Below are positions 18,807-27,336 of a stretch of 64,000 nucleotides of DNA, piece by piece (position 1 is the stretch's first letter; every line of letters begins with the position of its first letter). A model generated the notes under the pieces. It had not been told where the DNA came from and did no database searches. It saw only the letters and a program-made list of their open reading frames with translations. The stretch is from PALSA-505 sp036267135 (GTDB taxonomy: Bacteria; Actinomycetota; Actinomycetes; Streptosporangiales; Streptosporangiaceae): contig DATAWQ010000014.1 of assembly GCA_036267135.1 (NCBI GenBank), positions 26,282-90,281 of the forward strand, given 5' to 3'. A program made the translations under genes and the position numbers.

Positions 18807-18922
18807 CTATCCACAGGTTGTACACGCAATTGCGCAAACCGATGCCGGTCACCCTCAGTAGTTTCCTGAGCCCAATAGGTTTTCTTGAGTCCGCGCCCCG
18901 GGACCGGCTCCGGTTCTCCACA
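18807..18922. promoter_or_regulatory. DnaA-box-like sites upstream of dnaA
   Basis: Within the 500-base dnaA-rpmH spacer there are CTATCCACA (18807-18815, one mismatch to TTATCCACA), TTGTACACG (18818-18826, weak) and TTCTCCACA (18914-18922, one mismatch). Their place just upstream of the dnaA start fits autoregulation by DnaA; part of the origin could extend here. No gene is seen between 18674 and 19175. Confidence 0.55.
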
Positions 18923-19027
18923 GCCTAGGCGTCCTGCCTCCGGCGCGGTTGGCAAATGGCAGTGTTCTGGTAACCAGACGGCGAACCGCCCGTTCGGTCC
19001 GGCGCCTGGTTAGGTGCCCGGCTCGGT

Positions 19028-19056
19028 TTGACCGGTGGGAGGACGGCACCTAGGCT
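19028..19056 (+). promoter_or_regulatory. Promoter for rpmH
   Basis: A -35 TTGACC (19028-19033) and a -10 TAGGCT (19051-19056) separated by exactly 17 bases, pointing toward rpmH with a leader of about 110 bases. It matches the actinobacterial housekeeping sigma consensus well. Confidence 0.6.
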
Positions 19057-19175
19057 GGTCGACCGGCCACCGGGTCGGGGCAGCGCTTATGTGGCTGCCC
19101 GGGCGGTGGGGCGTGAGCTGTAGTTTTACTGGGCGGAGAGATCCCCTACGCCGAGCACCGCATCTGGAGCCACAA

Positions 19176-19313
19176 GTGAGCAAGCGTACATTTCAGCCGA
19201 ACAACCGCAAGCGCGCTAAGACGCACGGATTTCGCCTGCGCATGCGCACGCGTGCGGGGCGGGCCGTTCTCTCGGCGCGCAGGCGCAAAGGACGCGAGCG
19301 CATCAGCGCTTGA
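19176..19313 (+). CDS. rpmH: 50S ribosomal protein L34
   Basis: A 45-residue very basic protein, VSKRTFQPNNRKRAKTHGFR onward to RRRKGRERISA, a full match in length and pattern to bL34. GTG 19176 is preceded by GGAG. It heads the rightward block rpmH-rnpA-yidD-yidC-jag-rsmG. Confidence 0.97.
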   Translation: MSKRTFQPNNRKRAKTHGFRLRMRTRAGRAVLSARRRKGRERISA

Positions 19314-19316
19314 CGA

Positions 19317-19380
19317 GATCTGGGCCTGACAAGACCTGGGCCTGACAAGACCTGGGCCTGACAAGACCTGGGCCTGACCT
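19317..19380. repeat. Four 16-bp tandem repeats between rpmH and rnpA
   Basis: Four abutting copies of GACCTGGGCCTGACAA (19317-19332, 19333-19348, 19349-19364, 19365-19380; the first and last carry one or two changes) begin four bases after the rpmH stop. Non-coding and GC-rich; may affect the rpmH-rnpA mRNA ratio or simply be an expanded repeat. Confidence 0.9.
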
Positions 19381-19450
19381 GGGTTGGGCTTGACGAGGTC
19401 AGGCCTGAACCTTGCAGATAACGGCCTGTCGCCGGGTAGGGGTCTGGCAG

Positions 19451-19813
19451 ATGCTCCCCGTGGAAGCACGGATGCGACGGCCGGCGGAATTTACCATGAC
19501 CGTGCGGCAAGGCAGCCGGTCGGGCCGCCGGACGGTGACCGGGCACCTGCTGGTCCGCGCTGACCGCGACGAGCCGGCCCGGGTCGGGTTCGTGGTGAGC
19601 CGGGCCGTGGGCAACGCGGTCACCCGGAATAAGGTGCGCCGCAGGCTCAGACATATAGCCCGCGGTTATCTGAATTTCCTCCCGGGAGGTAGCCTGCTTG
19701 TTGTCCGCGCCAATCCCCTGGCCGCGGCCGCCCGCCAGTCGGATCTTGCCGCCGAGTTCGATCTGGTACTCGGCACATTGCTGCGGCGGCAGGTAGGGGC
19801 ATCGCACCGGTGA
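19451..19813 (+). CDS. rnpA: Ribonuclease P protein component
   Basis: A 120-residue basic protein that binds RNase P RNA for tRNA 5' processing. The family core is visible: RVGFVVSRAVGNAVTRNKVR followed by RRLRHIARGYL, the RNR-type RNA-binding helix. The start ATG 19451 (MLPVEARMRRPAEFTMTVRQ) fits family N-termini; the frame is open further upstream but that part overlaps the repeat spacer. Its TGA overlaps the yidD GTG (GTGA). Confidence 0.93.
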   Translation: MLPVEARMRRPAEFTMTVRQGSRSGRRTVTGHLLVRADRDEPARVGFVVSRAVGNAVTRNKVRRRLRHIARGYLNFLPGGSLLVVRANPLAAAARQSDLAAEFDLVLGTLLRRQVGASHR

Positions 19814-20100
19814 CGACGCAGGAGCACACTGTGCGGTCCGCGCGCGGACCAGATCCTGTGGCCCGGCTGCTCATGCTCCTGGTGACCGGCTACCGGCGGA
19901 GTGTGGGCGCGCTGCTCATGCCCAGGTGCCGGTTCGCACCCTCGTGCAGTGCCTACGCGCTCGGCGCGCTGGCCGAGCACGGCGCACTGCGCGGCACCTG
20001 GCTGGCGGTGCGCCGGATCGGCCGGTGTCACCCGTTCCATCCGGGCGGTTACGACCCGGTTCCGCCGCACGCGATGCGGGACGGCGGGTCATGTCGATGA
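19810..20100 (+). CDS. yidD: Membrane protein insertion efficiency factor YidD
   Basis: A 96-residue protein with the diagnostic YidD pattern MPRCRFAPSCSAYALGALAE ... WLAVRRIGRCHPFHPGGYDP. An N-terminal amphipathic helix targets it to the membrane, where it assists YidC. Translational coupling with rnpA is shown by the four-base overlap. Confidence 0.95.
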   Translation: MTTQEHTVRSARGPDPVARLLMLLVTGYRRSVGALLMPRCRFAPSCSAYALGALAEHGALRGTWLAVRRIGRCHPFHPGGYDPVPPHAMRDGGSCR

Positions 20101-20138
20101 AAGCAAGGTCCATGAAGGCGCGGTCGATGAAAGCGCGG
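20094..20138. repeat. Triple 15-bp tandem repeat between yidD and yidC
   Basis: Three abutting units TCGATGAAAGCAAGG (20094-20108), TCCATGAAGGCGCGG (20109-20123) and TCGATGAAAGCGCGG (20124-20138). It overlaps the last codons of yidD and fills half of the yidD-yidC gap. Each unit carries an ATG, but no plausible gene follows. Confidence 0.8.
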
Positions 20139-20185
20139 TGCTGGCCAGAATGCAGAGCTGGCAGAGATGCAAGGGGAGCTAGCCA

Positions 20186-21490
20186 GTGACCATCGGCATT
20201 CTTGACCCGCTGTACGACGCCGTCGCGTGGCTGATCATGCACATCCACGCGATACTCGCCGTCCCGTTCGGCCCGGCGAGCGGGCTTACCTGGGTTCTGA
20301 CCATCGTCGTGCTGGTCATCTTGCTGCGGCTGCTCCTGCTCCCGCTGTTCGTCAAGCAGATGCACTCCCAGCGCAAGATGCTGGCGCTCGCGCCCCAGAT
20401 GCAGGAACTGCGCAAGCGCTACAAGGGCGACAAGCAGAAGCTCAACGAAGAGATGATGAAGATGTACAAGGAGAACGGGGCCAACCCGCTCTCTGGATGT
20501 CTTCCGCTCGTCGCCCAGCTTCCCGTGTGGTTTGCCCTGCTGAACGTGCTGCGGGCCATGACGGAGAACAAGCCGCTGTACGGCATGACCTCGACGGTGG
20601 TGCACGAGGCGCTGCAGGCGCACATCTTCGGCGTCACCGTGGCCGACAAGTTCCTGTTCCAGGCCTCGACGACCAACACCAAGATCGTGATCGGCATCAC
20701 CGTCGTGCTGAGCGCGGCCACCACGTTCCTCACCGTGCGGCAGAGCATGAAGCGCGGCATGATGCAGACGCCGACCGTGGACGCGGACAACCCGATGGCC
20801 GGCGCGCAGAAGTACATGGCCTACATCGCGCCGCTGTTCGCGCTGAGCGGCCTGTACTGGCAGTTCGGCCTGGTGATCTACTGGCTGGCCTCGAACGTGT
20901 GGACTCTCGGCCAGCAGTACTTCCTGTTCAAGAAGATCCCCCCGCTGAACGCGGCCGCCGCCACGGCAGGCCCCGCCGCCCCGGCCCCCCCGGTGAGGAC
21001 CACGACCGTCAGGGCCCCAGGGGCGCCGACCGCCAGGCGGACCACCTCGGCCACAGGTGCGGCCAGGCCCACCGGCGCCGCGAGGTCCACGTCGACCACG
21101 GCCAGGCCGGCCGCCGGTACCGCGAAGCCGCCCGCGGGCGGGGCGAAGCAGGCGGCCGGTGCGGCGAAGCAGGTGACCGGTGCGGCGAAGCAGGCCGCCG
21201 GCGGGGCCAAGCAGCCGGCCGGGACCGGCAAGCCGTCCGCGGCCACGCCCACGAAGCAGCCGACCGCCGCGAAACCGGCCGGATCGGGTAAGAAGCAGAC
21301 CGCCGCGAAGACCGCCGCGGCCTCCCTGGGCATACCGCCGCCCCTGGCGAACGGCAGCGGCGGCAGGCTGCGCAAGCTGGTCGGCAAGCGGGCCGCCGAG
21401 CCGGAGCCTGAGCCCGAGCCGCAGGAGGTCACCATCGTCCGCCAGCAGCGGGTTAAGCAGTCGCGGAGCAAGCGCACGGGCAAGCGGTGA
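20186..21490 (+). CDS. yidC: Membrane protein insertase YidC
   Basis: A 434-residue YidC/Oxa1 insertase. The core has LTWVLTIVVLVILLRLLLLP, a cytosolic coiled-coil hairpin (KMLALAPQMQELRKRYKGDK, QKLNEEMMKMYKENGANPLS) and further membrane helices to about residue 250 (GLYWQFGLVIYWLASNVWTL). Residues from about 265 to the end are a low-complexity basic tail with about seven-residue GGAKQAA/GAAKQVT repeats, likely to contact the ribosome. GTG 20186 follows GGGGAGCTAGCCA. Confidence 0.96.
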   Translation: MTIGILDPLYDAVAWLIMHIHAILAVPFGPASGLTWVLTIVVLVILLRLLLLPLFVKQMHSQRKMLALAPQMQELRKRYKGDKQKLNEEMMKMYKENGANPLSGCLPLVAQLPVWFALLNVLRAMTENKPLYGMTSTVVHEALQAHIFGVTVADKFLFQASTTNTKIVIGITVVLSAATTFLTVRQSMKRGMMQTPTVDADNPMAGAQKYMAYIAPLFALSGLYWQFGLVIYWLASNVWTLGQQYFLFKKIPPLNAAAATAGPAAPAPPVRTTTVRAPGAPTARRTTSATGAARPTGAARSTSTTARPAAGTAKPPAGGAKQAAGAAKQVTGAAKQAAGGAKQPAGTGKPSAATPTKQPTAAKPAGSGKKQTAAKTAAASLGIPPPLANGSGGRLRKLVGKRAAEPEPEPEPQEVTIVRQQRVKQSRSKRTGKR

Positions 21491-21596
21491 GCGATCCGCT
21501 CACACCCGGCCGCCTGGCCGGCCAGACTGCGATGTGCCGCCGCGACGGGTAATCTCGCGCGGTTATTGACGGCGTAGTGGGAACGGAGATCGTGTC

Positions 21597-22328
21597 ATGA
21601 GTCATGGGGAGAGCGCTGACGTGGGCGTGGCCGGAGAGGTGCAACTGCCTGAGCTGCCCGAGGATGCCCTCGCCGAGGCCCCCGAGAGTGATCGAGCCGT
21701 CCCCGGGTTCGCCGAAGACGAGCTGGACGACGAGTTCGACGACGATGGTGACGACGACGATGAGGAGTTCGCCGAAGATTCCGCCGGCGACGGCGAGGTG
21801 AATCTCAACGACCCGCCCTGGTCGGACGGGGAGCGCCGGCTGGATCAGGACGGCGAGGCCGAGGTCACCGTGGCCGACCTCGAGCAGGAGGGCGAGATAG
21901 CCGCCGACTACGTGGAGGCGCTGCTCGACATCGCCGACCTCGACGGCGACATCGACATGGACGTGGAGGGTGACCGGGCCCTCGTGTCGGTGGTCGGCGG
22001 GACGCTGGACGAGCTCATCGGGTCCAAGGGCGAGGTGCTCGAAGCACTGCAGGAGCTGACCAGGCTGGCGGTGCAGCGGCAGACCGGCCTGCGCACCAGG
22101 ATGATGCTCGACGTGGGTGGCTACCGCGCCGACCGGCGGCAGGAGCTGACCGAGGTCGGCCGGGAAACGGCCGAAGAGGTGGCGAAGACCGGGACGCCCA
22201 AACGGCTGGCCCCGATGACCGCCTTCGAGCGCAAGGTCGTGCACGACGCGGTGGCCGCCGCCGGGCTGCGCAGCGAATCCGAGGGTGAGGACCCCGATCG
22301 CCGCGTGGTCGTGTTTCCGGCCGGATGA
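21597..22328 (+). CDS. jag: Jag/KhpB-like RNA-binding protein (KH-R3H)
   Basis: A 243-residue protein. Residues 1-100 are very acidic (long Asp/Glu runs). The KH domain follows (YVEALLDIADLDGDIDMDVE, GGTLDELIGSKGEVLEALQE with the GxxG-like GSKG), then an R3H domain (RRQELTEVGRETAEEVAKTG ... MTAFERKVVHDAVAAAGLRS). It binds RNA and is linked to cell-envelope control in Gram-positives. The ATGA overlap at 22325-22328 couples it to rsmG. Confidence 0.93.
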   Translation: MSHGESADVGVAGEVQLPELPEDALAEAPESDRAVPGFAEDELDDEFDDDGDDDDEEFAEDSAGDGEVNLNDPPWSDGERRLDQDGEAEVTVADLEQEGEIAADYVEALLDIADLDGDIDMDVEGDRALVSVVGGTLDELIGSKGEVLEALQELTRLAVQRQTGLRTRMMLDVGGYRADRRQELTEVGRETAEEVAKTGTPKRLAPMTAFERKVVHDAVAAAGLRSESEGEDPDRRVVVFPAG

Positions 22329-23119
22329 GGCTGGTCACCACGGCGAGCGCGGCGAGCGGGGCAGACGAGGAAGGCGCCTCAGAGCCAGACCCTGGGAGGG
22401 CGCCGGCTCACCCGGCCACGGATGTGCCAGCCGCACCGGCGGTGGCGCGGGAGATTTTCGGTGCCACGTTCCCGCTGGCCGAGCGGTACGCAGAGATGCT
22501 GGCCGGGCCCGGTATCGTCCGCGGCCTGCTCGGCCCGCGCGAGGCGGAGCGGCTGTGGGAACGGCACCTGCTGAACAGCGCGCTGCTCGCCGAGTTGGTC
22601 CCGCGGCCTTCTACGCTGGTGGACATCGGCTCCGGAGCCGGGCTGCCCGGCCTGGTGCTGGCCATGCTGCTGCCCGACGTGAAAGTCACGCTGGTTGAGC
22701 CGATGGCCCGGCGAGTGCTCTTCCTCGGCGAGTGCGTCGCCGATCTGGGACTGGAGAACGTGACGATCCGGCGGGCGCGCGCGGAGGAGGTCACGAGCGA
22801 GTTCTCCGCCGACGTGGTCACCGCCCGCGCGGTGGCTCCGCTGGACCGGCTGGCCGGCCTGGCTGTGCCGCTGGTGCGGCCGGGCGGGCTGGTGCTGGCG
22901 GTCAAGGGTGAGCGGGCCGTCGCCGAAGCCGCCGCGGCGGGCCCGGTGCTGCGCAAACTGGGGGTCGTTGACGTCGCGGTGGTGCAGGCCGGAACGGGTT
23001 GGGACTGTGCCTCGGTCACTGTGGTCACGATGACGGTGGCCGTCCGGGCGGGAAAGAGCCGCCGGTCCCGGTCCGCGCCGAAACGGGCCCGGAATGGCGC
23101 GGGCAGAACCCGCCGTTAG
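22325..23119 (+). CDS. rsmG: 16S rRNA (guanine527-N7)-methyltransferase
   Basis: A 264-residue SAM-dependent methyltransferase. The SAM-binding motif reads VDIGSGAGLPGLVLAMLLPD, preceded by LWERHLLNSALLAELVPRPS, both diagnostic of RsmG/GidB. The N-terminal ~40 residues and the basic C-tail (GKSRRSRSAPKRARNGAGRT) are extra low-complexity sequence. It is last in the rpmH block and followed by a strong hairpin. Confidence 0.96.
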   Translation: MRLVTTASAASGADEEGASEPDPGRAPAHPATDVPAAPAVAREIFGATFPLAERYAEMLAGPGIVRGLLGPREAERLWERHLLNSALLAELVPRPSTLVDIGSGAGLPGLVLAMLLPDVKVTLVEPMARRVLFLGECVADLGLENVTIRRARAEEVTSEFSADVVTARAVAPLDRLAGLAVPLVRPGGLVLAVKGERAVAEAAAAGPVLRKLGVVDVAVVQAGTGWDCASVTVVTMTVAVRAGKSRRSRSAPKRARNGAGRTRR

Positions 23120-23305
23120 GTGGCCGCTGGCTACTGGCTGGCTCGGCGCCCGGCTGTCCAGCGGTTCGCTGTCCGGGTGGTTCTGTGCTGGTTGGCTGGC
23201 TGGCCCGAAGTTCGGGCGGCGGACTGTGCGGACCGCTGCATCGTTGATAAGGGCGCGTCGCTGACGGTGCCGGTGCGCTGAGGATGCGACCGTGTTAGGG
23301 GTGCC

Positions 23306-23341
23306 GGCGGGACACCGGGCACCTTTGCCCGGTGTCCCGCC
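23306..23341 (+). terminator. Strong terminator hairpin after rsmG
   Basis: A perfect 16-bp stem (GCGGGACACCGGGCA paired with TGCCCGGTGTCCCGC plus one extra pair) with a CCTT loop. It lies 190 bases beyond rsmG and about 145 bases before parA, so it separates the two transcripts. No other feature is seen between 23120 and 23485. Confidence 0.75.
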
Positions 23342-23485
23342 TAGCCGGCCTCGTTGTCGGGTAGGGTGCGCAGTTCGGGGCAGGGGAGTCTGCGGTGCCG
23401 GCGAGTGGCGCTGCCGCGGGGACGGCCCGGTGCCAGCGGTGCTCGGGGCCGCGGGACGAGCAATCGCTGGAGGAAAGGAGCTCGG

Positions 23486-25666
23486 ATGGCTTCACTGCGG
23501 GGGCTCGGCTGGCCCGCTGATGTCGTGCTCCAGATACCTGCCCAGATGGCTCGCGATGAGCCCGCTCTCGGTGAAGGTCAGGCTGGGCTGGAGCCCGATA
23601 CAGGTCACGCTGAGTCCGCGTCCGGTGACGCTTCCGGTGATGCCGATCTCGTCCGCACCGAGCTTTCCAGCCATGAGCGGGCTGGGTCGACAGCCGATCC
23701 CGGTCATGGCGAGTCCTCCGAGGCGACGCCGTCCAGTGGCGGTCGTGATGGATCGGCGCCCGATCCTGGTCACGAAGAACCGATGGCCGATGACGGTCAC
23801 CCTCGGTCCGTGGCTAGTGACGCTCGCAATGCTTCCTTGCCTGATACGGCTGGCCGCGTCCCTTCACCGTCCCGCCGTTCGGGGAGTCTGGGGTGGCCGC
23901 GTTCGGGTGGCGCGTTGTCCCCGGCGGCTGATCCCGCCTCGATTGACGATGCGCCGATGCTCGCTTCTAGCGGAATTTCGGGGCCGGATCGAAGCTCAGA
24001 TGGCGATGACGACGAGAAATTCACGCCGGGTTCATCGCGACGAGTCAGGCGTGCGCTTAAAGCGGCTGTTTCACGTGAAACAAGGCCGGAGAATGGTTTC
24101 CAGAGCGGTGCTAAGGCACGGGGCCGGACAAAGCGGCGCGAGCCAAGGATGGGAGCCAGCAGTGTGCGATTGCGGCCAGATCCGGATGGGCGGGGAAGCG
24201 TGAGCTCATCCGGCGGAACGGACTACGGCTCATCCCGACACGGTTCGTCCGGGCAGCACGGAAAGCCCGATTACCAGGACGGTTCCGGGCCCTACGGCTA
24301 CCAGGACGAGGCCGAGTCCGGTTATCCGGATGACGGCAGGCCGCCCGGCTACCACGACACCTCCGCTGCCCCTGGCTATCAGTCGGCTCCGGCGCCCCCC
24401 GGCTATCCCGACGGCGTGTCTTCTAGTTACCCAGAGGGCACAGCTTCCCCCGGATACCGGGGCGATGCCGCGGCTCGCGGGTATCAGGACAGCGCCGGGA
24501 CGTCTGGATATCCCGGCGGCGCGACTGCGGCGGGCCATCGGGACGGCCGCGAGGCTCCCGGCTATCAGGACGACCCGGCCTCACGCGACTACCCGGGTCG
24601 GCGACCCGCCTCGGTCGGCTATCCCGCCGGGCCGCCGTCACCGGTGTATCCGCCAACCCAGCCACCGCCCAGCTATCCCGCGAGCCCTGGATCGCCCGGA
24701 ACATCCGGGTCCCCGCCGTACCGGTCCGGTACGGCGGGGACCAGCCGGGTTCCGCCGGTGAACATCCCGGACACGGGCCAGATCGCCGCCGATACTCCCA
24801 TCGCCCGCGCCGCCGAGGCCGCGCTGGAGGCGAGGGGTGGCCCGCGGGCCCGGCCATGGCCCCGGCCCAAGTCCTGCCGGATGATCACGATCGCGAACCA
24901 GAAGGGCGGGGTCGGCAAGACCACTACCGCGGTCAACCTGGCCGCCGCGCTGGCCCTGCACGGTTCCCGGGTTCTGGTGATCGACCTGGACCCGCAGGGG
25001 AACGCCTCCACCGCGTTCGACGTGGAACACCGGTCCGGCACGCCTTCGGTCTACAACGTGCTGGTAGACGACCAACCCCTGGCCGAGATCGTCCGCCCGG
25101 TGGAGGGCATCCCCAACCTGCTCTGCGCTCCCGCCACCATCGACCTGGCCGGAGCCGAGATCGAACTCGTCCCGCTAGTGGCCAGGGAATCCAGGCTGTC
25201 CCGGGCGATCGCCGCCTACGACTCATCCAGGCTCGACTACATCCTGATCGACTGCCCACCCTCGCTAGGACTGCTTACCGTCAACTCACTCGTGGCCGCC
25301 GTCGAACTGCTCATCCCCATCCAGTGCGAGTACTACGCGCTCGAGGGGCTGGAGCAGTTGCTGCGCACGGTGGACCTGGTGCGCGGGCACCTCAACGCCA
25401 ACCTGGTGGTGTCCAGCATCTTGCTCACCATGTACGACGGCCGGACGCGGCTGGCCTCCCAGGTCGCCGACGACGTGCGATCTCACTTCGGCGAGGTGGT
25501 CCTGTCTTCGGTGGTGCCGCGCAGCGTCCGGGTCTCGGAGGCACCGAGCTACGGTCAGTCGGTCATGACCTACGACCCGGGCTCCACCGGCGCTCTCGCC
25601 TACCTGGAAGCGGCCAAGGAACTGGCCAACCAGAACCGGGCCAGCGGAACGCGCGGCCGGTCCTAA
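23486..25666 (+). CDS. parA: Chromosome-partitioning ATPase ParA with a long N-terminal extension
   Basis: The C-terminal ~262 residues are a normal ParA/Soj ATPase: deviant Walker A KGGVGKTT (residues 473-480), LVIDLDPQGNASTAFD and ILIDCPPSLGLLTVNSLVAA. It drives movement of ParB-parS complexes. The N-terminal ~460 residues are low-complexity, rich in Gly/Ser/Asp/Pro, with a run of short GYxD/GYQD-type repeats at about residues 260-400. The ATG at 23486 has GGAAAGGAG upstream and no internal start near the ATPase core is better, so the extension is likely translated. A perfect parS lies in the coding sequence at about codons 194-199. The gene precedes parB. Confidence 0.9.
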   Translation: MASLRGLGWPADVVLQIPAQMARDEPALGEGQAGLEPDTGHAESASGDASGDADLVRTELSSHERAGSTADPGHGESSEATPSSGGRDGSAPDPGHEEPMADDGHPRSVASDARNASLPDTAGRVPSPSRRSGSLGWPRSGGALSPAADPASIDDAPMLASSGISGPDRSSDGDDDEKFTPGSSRRVRRALKAAVSRETRPENGFQSGAKARGRTKRREPRMGASSVRLRPDPDGRGSVSSSGGTDYGSSRHGSSGQHGKPDYQDGSGPYGYQDEAESGYPDDGRPPGYHDTSAAPGYQSAPAPPGYPDGVSSSYPEGTASPGYRGDAAARGYQDSAGTSGYPGGATAAGHRDGREAPGYQDDPASRDYPGRRPASVGYPAGPPSPVYPPTQPPPSYPASPGSPGTSGSPPYRSGTAGTSRVPPVNIPDTGQIAADTPIARAAEAALEARGGPRARPWPRPKSCRMITIANQKGGVGKTTTAVNLAAALALHGSRVLVIDLDPQGNASTAFDVEHRSGTPSVYNVLVDDQPLAEIVRPVEGIPNLLCAPATIDLAGAEIELVPLVARESRLSRAIAAYDSSRLDYILIDCPPSLGLLTVNSLVAAVELLIPIQCEYYALEGLEQLLRTVDLVRGHLNANLVVSSILLTMYDGRTRLASQVADDVRSHFGEVVLSSVVPRSVRVSEAPSYGQSVMTYDPGSTGALAYLEAAKELANQNRASGTRGRS
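24067..24082. promoter_or_regulatory. parS site inside parA
   Basis: The 16-base palindrome TGTTTCACGTGAAACA is a perfect match to the bacterial parS consensus bound by ParB. It is embedded in the extension-coding part of parA, where it reads through as VSRET. Confidence 0.97.
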
Positions 25667-26003
25667 CCTGCGAGCGGGTGGCGCGGCTCATTCAGTCGGG
25701 CTACGACGATGGCGAGTCCCTTTTTCTGGGGCTGGAGGCAGTGCGCTTCGTTGTCAGAGAAGCATCCTAAGGCGGGTCCGGTCGCTGGTGGGAGCCGGTT
25801 CATCGCCGGAGGCTCGCGTCAATGGCTCTGGCGGAAGGGGCGTGAGGTAGCCGTGGGGTGCTCGGGCCGGGGTGCATGGCGGCTGGGCCGGTCCTGAACT
25901 GTGGGCCTGTTCGCTCGGGCGTCCAGGAACTCCGTGAACCTGGCAGGATGTGTTTCACCGGATACCGTTCCACTCCGTGGGCGGCGAAGCGCAGGGAGAT
26001 GTA

Positions 26004-26999
26004 GTGCCTCAGCAGAAGCGCGGGCTCGGCAAGGGACTTGGAGCGCTCATCCCCCCTGCGGCGGCGCCGAGTAGAGACCCGCGTCATGTGGGGGGCCAGG
26101 GTCAGGCTGGGCGCCAGCCATCAGTCGACGGGGTGGCCACATCATCGGCAGTCCCGGGCGGACCGGATCAGCCGGGAGCGGTTCCCGGCGCCTACTTCGA
26201 GGAGATCGCCATCGCCGCGGTCACCCCGAATCCCCGCCAGCCCCGGCAGACCTTTGACGAGGAGGCGCTGGAAGAACTGGCCGCCTCGATTCGCGAGGTG
26301 GGACTGCTCCAGCCCGTCGTGGTCCGCCCGGTCATGCCGGGGCACTACGAGCTCATCATGGGCGAGCGACGCTGGCGGGCCAGCCAGCGCGCCGGGCTCG
26401 ACCGCATCCCCGCCATTGTCCGTGACACACCGGACGACGACCTGCTGCGCGACGCGCTGATCGAGAACCTGCACCGCGAGCAGTTGAACGCGCTGGAGGA
26501 AGCGGCCGCATACCAGCAACTACTTGATGACTTCGGCGCCACTCACGAAGAATTGGCCGGCAAGGTAGGCCGGTCGCGCCCGCACATCTCGAACACCTTG
26601 CGGCTGCTTAACCTGCCCCCCGGCGTGCAGAAGCGCGTCGCCGCCGAGGTACTCAGCGCTGGCCACGCCCGTGCGCTCCTGGCGCTGGAGAACCCGGATG
26701 CCCAGGAGCATCTAGCCCATCGGATTGTGGCCGAAGGTCTGTCGGTCCGGGCCGTCGAGGAGATCGTCGCGATCGGGGATGGGGCGGCCGCCCCCAAAGC
26801 GCCGCGCGAAGCCCGGGCCAAGCCGCCGGCCCCGCCGCAGCTCAGGGAGATGACCGACCGGCTCTGCGACCGGCTCGACACCCAGGTTAAGGTCGAACTG
26901 GGTCGCCGGAAGGGCAAGATAGTCGTCGAGTTCGCCACCGTGGACGACCTGGAGCGGATCGTCAAGCTCATCACTCCCGACTCCCCGGGACTGTCCTGA
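26004..26999 (+). CDS. parB: Chromosome-partitioning protein ParB
   Basis: A 331-residue CTPase/DNA-binding protein that loads at parS. Visible parts are the N-terminal ParA-activating segment QKRGLGKGLGALIPP, the ParB/sulfiredoxin CTP-binding domain (NPRQPRQTFDEEALEELAAS, GERRWRASQRAG), the helix-turn-helix (GKVGRSRPHISNTLRLLNLP) and the C-terminal dimer region. GTG 26004 follows AGGGAGA and matches the family N-terminus. The 337-base gap between parA and parB holds nothing recognisable; at 25950 there is only a half parS-like sequence. Confidence 0.97.
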   Translation: MPQQKRGLGKGLGALIPPAAAPSRDPRHVGGQGQAGRQPSVDGVATSSAVPGGPDQPGAVPGAYFEEIAIAAVTPNPRQPRQTFDEEALEELAASIREVGLLQPVVVRPVMPGHYELIMGERRWRASQRAGLDRIPAIVRDTPDDDLLRDALIENLHREQLNALEEAAAYQQLLDDFGATHEELAGKVGRSRPHISNTLRLLNLPPGVQKRVAAEVLSAGHARALLALENPDAQEHLAHRIVAEGLSVRAVEEIVAIGDGAAAPKAPREARAKPPAPPQLREMTDRLCDRLDTQVKVELGRRKGKIVVEFATVDDLERIVKLITPDSPGLS

Positions 27000-27336
27000 A
27001 GCACGTGCCCAGCGCGTCCAGCCGTCGATGTTTCACGTGAAACACATCCGTGAAATTTAGGCCCCGGCCGATCATCGGCAAGGACGAGCCCACATCGTGG
27101 GCAACGACCGGCGACTCCGGCTGCAGCACATACTCGTGGAGGTCGCCACCGCCGCTGCCACAGCGAGTACACCAACGCTCGCGGGGCTCAGTGCGGCAGC
27201 GTCCGCCGGGGATGGGCCGAGCCGAGTTATCACCTTCATGCCAGCCATGTTAGGAACGCGGCACTGCGGGCTGCTGGCGTCATTCGGACGTCTACGTCAG
27301 CTTGGTTGCTGCGGGCGGCGGCCGACGTTCGCGGGG
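27000..27336. other. Intergenic stretch after parB
   Basis: Between parB and the convergent peptidase gene there are 337 bases that hold the second parS site but no open frame with a plausible start or coding character. Confidence 0.6.
27029..27044. promoter_or_regulatory. parS site downstream of parB
   Basis: A second perfect TGTTTCACGTGAAACA, 30 bases after the parB stop codon and about 3 kb from the first. Two consensus parS sites bracket parA-parB, close to the origin as expected for origin segregation. Confidence 0.97.

Noticed and set aside
19317..19380. CRISPR-like array between rpmH and rnpA
   Set aside because: The units are 16 bases long and abut without spacers, so it is a simple tandem repeat, not a CRISPR.
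20100..20182. A small gene in the yidD-yidC gap starting from the ATG-containing repeats
   Set aside because: The frame MSMKARSMKARSMKAR is the product of the 15-bp repeat only; no ribosome site and no conserved continuation.
25950..25972. A possible third parS upstream of parB (GTGTTTCACCGGATACC)
   Set aside because: Only the left half matches the parS palindrome; the right half is degenerate, so ParB binding is not expected.
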